The position numbers and the translations under genes were made by a program. The notes beneath the pieces were generated by a model, which saw only the letters and a program-made list of their open reading frames with translations, was not told the origin of the DNA and did no database searches. A stretch of 64,000 nucleotides of DNA from Alisma plantago-aquatica (lineage: Eukaryota; Streptophyta; Magnoliopsida; Alismatales; Alismataceae): positions 1,395,484,363 through 1,395,548,362 of the forward strand of contig OY856410.1 in the NCBI GenBank assembly GCA_963693085.1. Direction: 5' to 3'. Below are positions 11,377 through 22,582 of this stretch, piece after piece (the first letter of the stretch is position 1; each line of letters begins with the position of its first letter).

Positions 11377-14300
11377 GTATCTATCCATCTTGACTGGAAG
11401 TTCTGTAGAAATATTTGACATCTTCATTTCTGATATGATTTACATAAAATGTTGTTTAATGCATATGAAATTTAAATTATGTGTGCATCAGGAACTCAAA
11501 TTTTAATACATCTGTTGTTATATTCTTACGGATATGTGTGTTATCTTATATTTCAAAGTATGTGAAAAATTTTGATATTTCAATCAAGAACTGGTAAACT
11601 ATGTTGTTTATAACTGTTATTGTAGTGTTCTTTTATGTCCTATGCTAAAACTAAGTTATAAACATACAGATTCAGATGCACCCAAACTAAAGAGAGCATA
11701 CTACAAAGATGATTGCAGCTATAAGTAGTTATCTTCACTTTATGAATCTGTAATAACCATGTAAGATTATCATGATTTAAGTGAACCTAGAAGATTAAGA
11801 TCACATAAATGTGATGTCAGGGTACAATCATCTGCTAGATATGTAATTAATCTACTAAGAAAAGATTTCTCGATTTCTAGGAACCACCAAATTTAACAAA
11901 GAGGTCTTGAGCTAAAGTACACTATGTCAGGGCTAACTCAGTCTATGTGTCTTTGAAGTACCCTCATGGCTAAGCTTCCAAAGAATTTAGTCAAGGCTTT
12001 CAATGGATTCTTTTGTAACTGGAAGTGTAAGAGGTAGAGACATGAAAGTGCTAAGTAGATACTTTCTTTAATATATTGTACACGCTTGTAGAGAACACAA
12101 AGTATAATCTTACAACAACATGGTGTGGGCCATTAGCTTTCTCTTTTCTTTCCAACCCAACAAATTCCATGTCACCTTATCCAACATTAGCAGTGAAGCA
12201 CGCAATGATAGTTTTCTCTTAGCCAGGGGACAATAACAGAGTAGAAGAAAATGTGGCAAAGGTTATGCTAGGATGGACACATGTGTTTGCATGAATAGAA
12301 ACAATAGCTCAGTGCACACCTTAGTGTACATGTGAACACGAATCCATATGGAGGTTCACTTTAGCAATGTCTATATATACAAGGAGAATTTTGACCTCAA
12401 GAGACAGATCGTAACACTTCTATACAAAGGCAGTGAGAAATGACAACTGAACCTTTGAATGGCATCCAGATATAGCCAATATAGGCTTCCAGTTCATCTA
12501 TACTAGATTGGGCTACATGTATTCACTTTTATGTTCAAATATAATGAATCTTGATCTCTCCTTTAATATATCTTCTCATATCAACTTAGATCTACCTCTT
12601 ACCATTTAGTTTCTGTTTGACTTTGACTCAATACGATAGTACTTCAAACTTCTCACTAACCTGGAAAGACACAGCCATTTGGATGATACATGAACCCATT
12701 AAATGATGACCCTGCCTTTTCAAAGGATGTATCATCATGTTCCGTAGGAACCAAGACACGTTATTTTTTATGGCATGTAGTTCGAAAGACCTGAATTGCA
12801 AAGAGAGAACACATATTATACCTTATACATTTCAGTTGTCAGAGTAATTCTTAATAAGTTGAAATGGCTTCAATGATCCAACCAGATCCAGATCTGGTGA
12901 TTCTTAATAACCTGAATTGCAGAGGAGAGGAGCACACAAGTTACACAACTTGGTAACTAAAAGTAGAGATAGCTCAAAGAGACCTGGAAAACATAATCAA
13001 TGGCGTGGAAAAGCTTACACCTACCAAAAAAATTGAAATATTCGATTCAAGACTATAACAGAAGCTTCATGAGAGGAAGTAGTAGTCAACATCAACATCT
13101 TCAAGTCATAACAGTCTTCATAGAGGCTTTTGAGTTGATCACTCTGAATGATCCAGCAGCTACTACGTTTCCCCCTTGTAACCTTGTTCATAAGGATAAC
13201 AAATAAAGATAGAAGATAGATCAATAGTAGGGGTATTTGAGCCAAAGATAACACCTTAATTATGGAAAGCAACAGTCACTAGCAACATCATTAAAGCATA
13301 TAAGGAATCATAGTGGATTTTGAGCTAATTATTCCAAAGATATAAGATAGGTCATAGAAGCTCTATAGAAATAATACAATCAATAGAAGCAAATAAATTG
13401 AAATTTTGTGTCTTCAACATAATTTCAGCATAATTGATGGACCCCGTGGGCTATTAGTTGAAAAAAAATTGAGATTAATCTTAGCAAGAGAAAATAACAA
13501 GGCTCAGACAAACAATAAAGTAGTATCTCTATGTTGAACAACCTTCATCAGCAGCTTAAGGCATTAGAAAAAATGCACACAAGCCACCTGTAAAATCACA
13601 AGGCTCCATGGCACATTATGATATCAAAACAGAACCAATGATTAGTTGATAACAGCCTACATCATGACAAACATCCCAAGCATAAAGATAACAGTAACAA
13701 GAACTTGTCATTATTAGTTACAAGGACACTATATATCAGCAACTTAGATGTATAATTCATTTTCTAGATTTAATGTAGAGTGAATGGTGAACTATGCACT
13801 TCAACATGATGTCATAAACATGTAGTTTTCCTTGAGGTAATCCTAGCTTGAGATTGAACACAGAGAAGAGTATTCATCTAGTTTCCATGAGAAGGGATTA
13901 GGTGCGCTAAGGATAACTAAAAACAACAGCAAAGAGATGAAATTCCTATCAAATTTCTAGAGTTACTATAACAGAATTCGTTGAACCCCTTCTTAGACAT
14001 TGTTAATGAGATGGATATCCTATAACTACTAAATTGAGACAACATTTTAGATACTTTAGAGAACCCTGTGTTGATTAATTAGTCCCAATGTGACAATGTG
14101 ATTGGTGGAGATAGAACCTCAGGAAATATGATAATTCTATGGGCAGCCTTATAGCTGAAATAGAAAATGATGTCAAAGAGGTGAAGAATGAAATTTCTCC
14201 TGATCTAATGAGTTGTCCAGGGAGACATTGACCTTATTTTAGTAAAGGCTTAATCCAAGAATAAATCCAAGAGGGAATAGAGAACTTTGGGTTTATATAG

Positions 14301-14703
14301 CTCAGTCTTAGAGGGAATAAATCCTAGGCCTAATCACCGGCTCACCGGCTTAGCCAGTCATACATCTGCTTGGCAGGAAGGGTAACTCCTCTGCTGACAG
14401 ATATTAAATAAGGGTTACTAAGTTACCCAAATTATTAATGAACACAAAAGGAAACTCGTATTAAACATGGTTAAAAATAATCTAATGGATCCTTGGTGAT
14501 ATGAGTGCACTACACTACTGAATACATTAATTCAAATATAACTATGTTTTGAATTCACTATCCATGATTGGAAGGGCTCTCCCTATGAGCTTAGACATGC
14601 AAGACATCAGATTAGACATGTAAAACATGGGAAGTTGGCATGACAACAAATAATGGCATGACACTATAGCTTTTGTATTAAAGCTATTTAATAAAAAGCA
14701 TAC
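11377..14703. other. CACTA interior without a recognisable gene
   Basis: AT-rich, intron-like sequence. Scattered short frames (for example 13000-13272 on both strands) show no domain or biased composition. No transposase motif was seen. Confidence 0.5.
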
Positions 14704-14938
14704 CCATTTCCACTACAAAGTTACATATCTGCTTTGCAATGCAGTCTGGAAAAGATACAATAAGAGGAGGCAAGTCATATAGCTTACGTTGATTTTCCTC
14801 GCAATTCCACATCTTCATTCTTCCACTAGCCACATGAAGGACAACAAGAGCTTTCTCTGCATTGGATCCAATCGCTGACTCTCCAGAGAGCATTAACGCA
14901 TCAGCCTGCTGCCTAACAGCCTCAGAGACATCTGCAAC
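14704..14938 (-). pseudogene. Captured exon of a plastid-type pyruvate kinase
   Basis: A 235-bp minus-strand exon is bounded by an acceptor (AAAAAG, AG at 14940-14939) and a donor (ATGG/GTATGC at 14704/14703). It opens VADVSEAVRQQADALMLSGE, followed by SAIGSNAEKALVVLHVASGR and ends VVEMG. This matches the segment after the conserved PTPTRAE block of pyruvate kinase. The SEAVRQ..DALMLSGESA form is that of plastid alpha-type isozymes, which convert phosphoenolpyruvate and ADP to pyruvate and ATP. The split codon after the final Met (ATG G/...) also fits the family. The frame is intact, but the flanking exons (active site, C-terminal domain) are not visible within 1 kb. It is therefore a gene fragment trapped in the CACTA transposon and not a working enzyme. 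Confidence 0.75.
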
Positions 14939-16721
14939 CTTTTTAATTCAAATCTAACTCTCTTCTATCCTTGTCGCCCTACCTCTCACTATTCCTCACA
15001 GGTTTCTGAATCTGAGCATTTCTTGACTTCTTGCATATGAAAGTTTTGACAACATCTAATGTTATTTTCTTGACAATTGTGTATGCATTATACTAGAGTT
15101 GTGGGATGAATTGAATGAGCAGCTCCATAAAAACAACAATAGTTCAAAAACAAGGAATACAACATATGGAGAATTCAAAATATCATCTTATTAATGGATA
15201 GAAGTAAGGTCTTCAACTAAATAAATAAAAAAAGATTCATTGAAGAAAATTAGTTATTCAAAGTTAAGCAAATAAGCATCTGGTTCAGCAATCCTTTTAT
15301 AATTTACAGATTAACATAAATCCAAGCATGTAGACTAAATATTGAAATTAATATCTTATTGATTCAAAAACTACATGTTGCAATTTAAAACTCACATAGA
15401 TTCCTAGATATGGAAAGCCAATCAAGCAATGCTCATGCCTATGTGATCTATGGTCAGACATCTGGTGAAGATTGGGGTAGATGTTTTGATCAATTCAATG
15501 GAAGGCATGTACTTCACTATTGCTAAAAATATTGTACTTCATCTCTCTTGAATTTGATAGTGTTTAGGATCTGAATTAGATTCTCATCAAGAGCATACTT
15601 GAAGTAGCATATTCTGAAAAGTAGACACCCAATCGCCTAAAATAAACCAAAAGAACAATAGATAATGTTAGTGAAGATTACTATGTTGTAAGAAAGGATA
15701 GCCAAGTAGATGGTGACTATTACACAATTATACTTCTCTTAAAGTCTGATGTAAGTGCCATCAATCTAAGAATCATCACCCTAGCATTGATTACCACTCT
15801 GCCAACCTGTGTAGAATTTCCTTTTGACATTTTTCTTTCTCCTTGCTTTCTCTCATAGAAACATCTTCTTTCCTCCTATTTCTATATCTATTTTCAGCCC
15901 CAAGAAAACTCCATCACATGCCAACTGTAGGTCCAGTCCTATCAGCAACATAAATCAATTAATAATTAAACCACTAACCACAAGTCAAGTACACCAAATC
16001 CCTCTACTGTCCAAAATTTTAACTACCATAGGAACCAAGAAAAGAAACCAGCTCATCCATTATAGTAATAATCTTCAAGGAGATCATACCATAAAAAAGA
16101 GCCAAGATCCAATCATTAAAAAACATAGATCATAGATCTACCTCTCACCAACAACATAACACAAATGATACCATTCAATCATTAGATCCTTCAATCAAAA
16201 ATAGTATTAAAGACTTTTGGTCAAAACTTTTAGAAAATAGCAGCAACAACTTCTTTCCTCATATCTTTGTATCTATTTTCAGCCCCAAGAAAACTCCATC
16301 CCCTGACAACCATAGGTCCGGTCCTATCAACAGTAGAAATTAATTAATACCAACTCAAGTCACACCCCTTATTGCTAATTTTCTAGGAAAATGAACAAAC
16401 ATGAAATCCAGCATATCGGGGAGCTTGATGTATAGAAAATGTAGAACCTAAGTCATAGTGAGTGCAGTTAGATATTGATGGTTACAACTAAGAATAATGA
16501 CTTATGAACATGTTAAAAAGGTAGAACAATTCTGAGAGTAAGCTAACCAACCTAGTTTAGCCTAAATAAGGAAAAACATCATAATATTCACACATTTGAC
16601 ATAAGTTGACGGAAAACAAATGAAATGTGAATTAACTAGATCAATTGTGGAACTATAATGGAACAAACACAAACCGCAATGAACGAAACCCTGATTAAGA
16701 ACTTTGTATTATCTTTTGTGG
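14939..16721. other. CACTA interior, AT-rich, no supported gene
   Basis: The stretch includes a short direct repeat: 'agccccaagaaaactccatc' at about 15896 and again at about 16279, each followed by a related 'aggtccrgtcctatca' segment. A plus-strand open frame at 15824-16135 overlaps this repeat and has no recognisable domain. Confidence 0.45.
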
Positions 16722-16779
16722 ACTCTGACTTTTTTGAAAATGTGCTCCATCAGCTTTGGAATAATCCCATATGCCTGAT
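16722..16779 (-). other. Possible captured exon, kinesin-motor-like
   Basis: After a good acceptor (TTATTGCAG, AG at 16781-16780) the minus strand reads QAYGIIPKLMEHIFKKVRVH. This resembles the GIIP..M..IF segment of kinesin motor domains. It is only about 20 codons and the donor is unclear, so the call is weak. Confidence 0.3.
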
Positions 16780-17069
16780 CTGCAATAACAAAATTGAATC
16801 ACTTACTATCTGAGAGATTTCTCTACAAGCAGAGCTAAATGGAAATTTGTATCCATTTTGTAAATTTAAATAGAGGAAAAAATCACTATTGTTGTTTACA
16901 GCTTAGTGTAGTCAGTTCTGCACCTCAAATAAAAAATAAATATTCGCCAACAATAAATTTTTGTATCTCAGGATTTGGTTCCATGTCCAAGAGCAAAAAC
17001 CTGAGTCAGAGCATGACAGACCATACTCATTAATAGCCATCCTAATTGTTATATTGTCATCCATAATTC

Positions 17070-20000
17070 CTTTATGGATACTTTGGGACAATCATAGGTG
17101 TACTATTAATGTGCTGCAGAGAGCTCCTGGCTACTCACGTCAGTCTATGGTAGTCCCAACCCACAGAAGCGGGATCTACTGTGGCAAAGACTAACGAACC
17201 TTGCTTCCCACATTAATGAAGCTTGGGATCTTGTAGGGGACTTTAATACTATGCTTGACATCTCTTTGAAGTGTGGCGGGCATGGTTTCGACAGATGTTC
17301 TAGCCTCAAGTTCAATTCCTTTCTAACTACTGTTGGCCTCAAAGACATGGCGTCCTCAGGTCACCGTTTCACATTCAGAAAGGGTTGCCTACTCGAAAAG
17401 TTGGATAGAGTTGTTGCTAATGAAGATTGGCTATCCATTGAAGGAGGCATGAACATCAACGTTCTTCTTTGTCTTCATAGTGACCATAACCCTATCCTAC
17501 TATCGGGGCAATGCTCGTCGGCGAGAGGCAACCATTTCAAGACGAAGATGAGTTGGGACATTATCCCCGAGTTCAAGTCTGAACTCCTCCCTGCATGGGA
17601 CAACACGCACCCTCTCTTGGAGGTGTTGCCCACCTTCAAGATTGTTGTAGCCAAGCGGGAAGCCAAATGCCTTAAAAATCAGCACAAACGCAAAGATGTC
17701 CTCCTATGCAAAATCGACAGATGTCAGGTACAATCCCAGTCATCCCATTCTGTTTCAAACCAACTGCGTTGTGTCGTGCTCCAGGAACAGCTAAGCACCA
17801 TCTTGTTGAGGGAGGAGGCAGACTTGCAACAACGTTCCAACATTAACTAGATACAATATGGTGATGGAAACAACAAGTTCTTCCACACATTTATCAAAGC
17901 AAGAAGGCAACACAACAAGATATCTAGGCTTAGTGATGATGACGGAGCTTGGATCACTTCTCCAACGCACATCAAGCAGCACGTACACGACTTCTTCAAG
18001 AGACTCCTCTGCACACTGAGTCACACCCCATCAAAAAGCAACGCCATCGATAGGTACGTAGGCAAGTTTAGGGACATCCTGAATGCACACCTTCTTAGTC
18101 GAGTTCCTGATGTTGAAGAGATCAAGAGAGTCATGTTCCTCATGGCCCCGACTAAAGCTACGAGACCATATGGTATCCATAATGGCTTTGTGCAATGCCA
18201 TTGGTCTCATGTGGGGGGATCCTTCGTCTCTGTGGTACAAGAGGCTTTCAGCACCAGCACGGTCGACCCACGACTTGCAGACTCCCTACTGGTGCTCATT
18301 CCCAAAATAGTAAGCTTTGCAACGTTGTAGTGACCTACTACCCATCTCTCTCAACAACTACTGTTTCAAGCTTATTTCTAGGGTTATTGTGGAAAGATTA
18401 AAGCACTTCCTTAATGACTGGGTTTCCTTAAACCAATTGAGCTTCATCCCGAGCCGGTAGATCAGCGACAACATCATCCTCGTGTAAGAAGTTGTCCACT
18501 CAATGAAAAGCAAGCATGAAAGAAAGAAGTGGGTTACCATCAAATTGGACATATCCAAGGCTTTTGACCGGATGAGTTGGCCCTTCATAGAGGACACCCT
18601 TAAGAAAATGGGTATCCCTAACCGTCTATCCAAGCTGATTATGTAGGTCATCTCCATCGGTAGCACCTTGATCCTATGGGATGGTGCACCCATGGAACCC
18701 ATCAAATCCACCCAGGGTGTCCGGAAGGGCGACCCCATCAGCCCCTACCTGTTTATGCTTTGTATGGAATGCCTTAGTCAAGCAATCTTAGCGGAGGTAG
18801 TGTGGGGTACCTGGAAGCCAATCATGGTCACCAAGGTTGGCATGTCACTCTCCCATGTGATGTTTGCTGACAATCTACTGCTTATGGCTGAAGTGTCTAC
18901 TGCTTAGGACTCTACTATCAACAAGGTCCTAAATGAATTCTCATTCATGTCTGGTAAAGTTGTCTCAGAGGATAAATCATGTTGCTACTTCTCACCCAAC
19001 ACTACCACAGCAGAGCAGTGAGCCTTCTATCGTCACATGGGTATTTCTAGAACTACTGATTTGTGCCGTTACTTGGGCGTCCCAGTTCTACACCACAGGG
19101 TGAACAAGCAAACACATTTTCATATTCTACAATCCATCAGAGGCTGCATGGACAGTTGGTTATCCTGACACCTGTCGCTTGCGGGCTGCATCACACAAGC
19201 GAAAAGCTCTTTACAAATGATTCCTCCGTACAATATGTAGGTTGTGAAGCTCTCTCCAACGCTATGTGATGATATCGACAGACATATCTGGGATTTCATC
19301 TGGTCCGGTGGTCGTAAACAAAAGAAAATTTCATTGGTCTCGTGGGAGAAATTGACCAAAAGTAAGTCACTCAGCGGACTCAAGATCAAGGCTGCTAGAG
19401 ATCCGAATGTGGTGCTCATCATGAAGAATGCATGGCAGTTCCTTAACAACTCTCCATCTCAGCGGGTTGCTGTGATGAAGAACAAATACATGCGACGCGG
19501 GACAGTGTTAAAGACATCAGGCTCCTCGGCATGGTCCTTTATTAAAAGTCACCTACTGAAACTCAAAGCTATATGTCATAAGACTATAAACTCCTATTCT
19601 AGTACCAATGTTTGACATGATAAGTGGATGATGGGTAAGTCAATACTTGATATTTCCCCCAACACCCTTGTCCCCGAAGATCTCAAGGACCTCACCGTGC
19701 AATGCATGTCACTACCCTCAGGTGTGTGGGACTGGGAGTTTATCTAGGTGTATCTCCCCCCCCTACAGCATGGCCCCCGATTGAGCACACCAGCGTACCC
19801 AAGGACGACACAGGGTCGGATACATGGTCCTAGCCTATGAACCCCATGAGAGAACTCTTGGCCAGCACACCATATACTTGGATAAAGGGACATCATGCCT
19901 GAATCATATCTGACAACTGGAAGGCGGTCTGGTCACTTCCGCTTCTGTTGAAGCAACGCACTTTCATCTGGCTACCCAAGCATCGTACCCTCCTCACAAA

Positions 20001-20553
20001 CATGAAGAAGGTGTGTTGTCACATCCTCAGTGATAGTATTTGCCTTGTCTGAATGAAGGAGTAGGATACACTAACCCACTATCTCCGGGACTATCTGACA
20101 AGCTTGGAAGTATGGCAACTACTCAACATGGACCCTTCATTCTTTACACTGTCTGTGGACGGTTGGATAGCCTATAACATTCACAGCAAGGACACCGCCA
20201 AAGCCATGGCATTGCACTGCGTCAGGTGTTGGACCATTTGGCATGCACGAAACAACCATCTCCATGGAGGTAAACAACCCCCTCCTACTATCCTAGTGTC
20301 CCTCATCCGAGAAAGAACCAAGTCTATCCTCTCCGTCAAGAAGGGAAACACACCCACCTATGCCATGGAGGAACGTCTTGCCCCTCACCCTGAGCTGCAC
20401 CGACACCTAGTGTTTGTCGACGCAACCTTCCAATATCACACATCCAAGATGGGCATCGGTGTGCACACCACTGATGGCAATGGAGTTTGTCTTCTGGGAT
20501 CTAGCGTATATGGCTATGCTACATCATCCCTTGAGGTGGAGATCAAGGGTATC
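17070..20553 (+). pseudogene. LINE ORF2: endonuclease, reverse transcriptase, start of RNase H
   Basis: ORF2 would nick target DNA and prime reverse transcription there. Endonuclease motifs are WLLTSVYGSPNPQKR (about 17128) and LVGDFNTML (about 17230). RT motifs are LLVLIPKI, KLDISKAFDRM (about 18545), GVRKGDPISPYLFMLCME (about 18718) and FADNLLLMAE at 18863. The canonical catalytic pair is FADD, so the second aspartate has become asparagine, which should abolish polymerisation. A WLPKHRTLLTN stretch follows near 19970, then RNase H LVFVDATF near 20409. At least eight frame changes or stops occur. The 5' boundary is uncertain. Confidence 0.85.
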
Positions 20554-22330
20554 TGATAACACCAAATTTTGTGATGTTTTTGGCCCTTATTTCGTTATCA
20601 AAACTGCCCTTTTTAACTGTTTTCCTCTCTCTTTTGTCATGTTTTCGAATAAACACGCCACGCTACACTCTTAACTCAATTTTATCATATTTTACAGAGT
20701 TTTCCCCGATTTTTAACTCATTTAGCAGAAAAAAGGGCCGTCCCGGCCCACGAACGTGTTCCACCTACATCGGCCTTCTTACCAACCAGTCGGCCGATAC
20801 ACTCACTGCCCAACATGAGTGTGCGATACCATACCGCGCGACACAAGGATGTCGCGCAAGAAGGATCAAACGAGCGACATGCCATTTACCCGACAGGGAG
20901 CCGAGCTCGCCACGAAAACTGAAGCATGTCGCGCGATACAGGCCACCCACCGGCAGGCACCACTCGTTACGATGACCGACAGACCGACATCCTTGTGTCG
21001 GGCGATACACATATCGGGCATCCCTGAAGCCGCAATAATGGAGCTGAAGGAAGAACATGTGGCGTCTGGAGTACCATAACTTCCCCCACCCGCTGCCTAT
21101 AAATAGAAGCTACAGGACTCCGATGGGAAAGGTCGGGAAACCCTCGAAAGCCAACTTAGGAAAGCTTCAGGAGCTAGCGTATCGTGCCTCAGAGGTGTGA
21201 CGGGATATTCTAGGTGAGCACTTCCCCATTCTGAGAGGGAGGGAATGGTTCACTTAGGGTCGTCTCGGGCACCGCTGCAGGCCGATATCAGCCAACAAGG
21301 GTGCCTGATACTGGAAGCAACACTCTAACATATCACGATACTGAACCCCGATACGTATCGCCAGTCACGACGTGTCGCCCGAGAGGGTGCCGCCCAACAC
21401 GATCGTATCGGGTAAGGGTGCCCCGCACGATACGTCCGACGTCATGAGAGTGTCGCCCGAGAGGGTGTATCGGGCAAGGCCCCTGCCCAGTATCGGGCTG
21501 GAGGATCTGCTGCTGCCTGTCGCCCTTCTATATCAAGAAGGCGGCATTTATCTTTACTCATTTCAGTCATTTACTTCCTTTACTTATGCAATGTAATCAG
21601 ACCCTTATATGTTAATGGAATTTGAAGAGTTTAATTATCTGCTGCTTTATGTTTGGTACCTTTGTTGGATGATTGCTATGCTTAACATCTGAACTCTAGC
21701 TTGTACGCTTGGATCACGTTTCGATTAGCTAATGAATTGTGTTTTCCCATTGCAACAGCCTCGAGAGAGGTGTTGCGGCTCTAGTGTTTGGTCTGATACT
21801 GGTACGAGAGTGCCCAGGATCAGAGTTGCTTTAGTAACCTTTCCACTCTAACTTAAGTACAACAACCTCGAGAGGGGTGTTGATGCTTGGTTAGAGGTAC
21901 CCGCTTTGAGAGGAGGGGTACAGGATGTTTCTGCTGCCGTTTGTTTTACCAAATCTTTCTCCTTCATTCCTTACTAAAGAGATAGTGTTATCTCTCTGTT
22001 TCCGTTGCACAAAAACCCCTAAAAACTGATAAATGCTTAAAACCTATTTTTCCTCGTAGCTCCAGTTGGAGGTAGATTTCTTTTGTTTTTATCGATCCTT
22101 GTCTGTTGTTCCCTGGGGAACTTTTATCATCTCCTTGCCCTTACCGAAGTGTAACATGTCAATTCCACATTCTCAACACTACCACCCTTGTCCCTGTGTT
22201 CGACCCCGTATATCTACTTCGACCCCGTAAACAAAGTTGTGGGGGCCTAGAAGGTTTCAGGTTATAAATTTAAAAGTCTGACTACTTCAAATCTGCCTCC
22301 ACTTTTCGGACGCGCGATTTAGGCCGGTCA
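20554..22330 (+). repeat. 5' LTR of the Athila-like element
   Basis: It is nearly identical in order and length to 29922-31696. The region 20760-21520 is packed with GCGATAC, GTCGCGCGA, TATCGGGC and TGTCGCCCG words in both orientations. A TATA box lies at 21098-21105. Confidence 0.92.
21098..21105 (+). promoter_or_regulatory. TATA box of the Athila-like 5' LTR
   Basis: TATAAATA follows a C-rich stretch ('cccccacccgctgcc') and is conserved at 30465-30472 in the other LTR. It is the likely start of element transcription. Confidence 0.7.
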
Positions 22331-22336
22331 ACTTTT

Positions 22337-22354
22337 TGGCGCCGTTGCCGGGGA
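22337..22354 (+). other. Primer-binding site, tRNA-Asp type
   Basis: TGGCGCCGTTGCCGGGGA lies 6 bp after the LTR end. It is complementary to the 3' end of plant tRNA-Asp, the usual primer of Athila elements. Confidence 0.9.
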
Positions 22355-22582
22355 CAAGGAAAAACGGTACTGTTGACGAACCCGAATCCACTAACTACAC
22401 TCCAGTGCCTTAAGCTTAGAAATGAGCTTGACAACACTCTCTTTTTCCTTTCTTATTATTATTCTTACCTGAAATGAATAATTTGTATTATTGATAACAG
22501 ATTTTCTAACTTGATTTTTACACAATATTCGGGTACTCAAAAGAAAGGCATTCTGCTCAACTGAGCACCGACACCATCAAAC

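Noticed and set aside
14704..14938. A resident pyruvate kinase gene
   Set aside because: Only one exon is present; the active-site and C-terminal exons are not visible around it.
20571..21079. Several overlapping open frames on both strands of the Athila-like LTR
   Set aside because: They come from the GC-rich motif region of the LTR, recur in both LTRs and have no domain.
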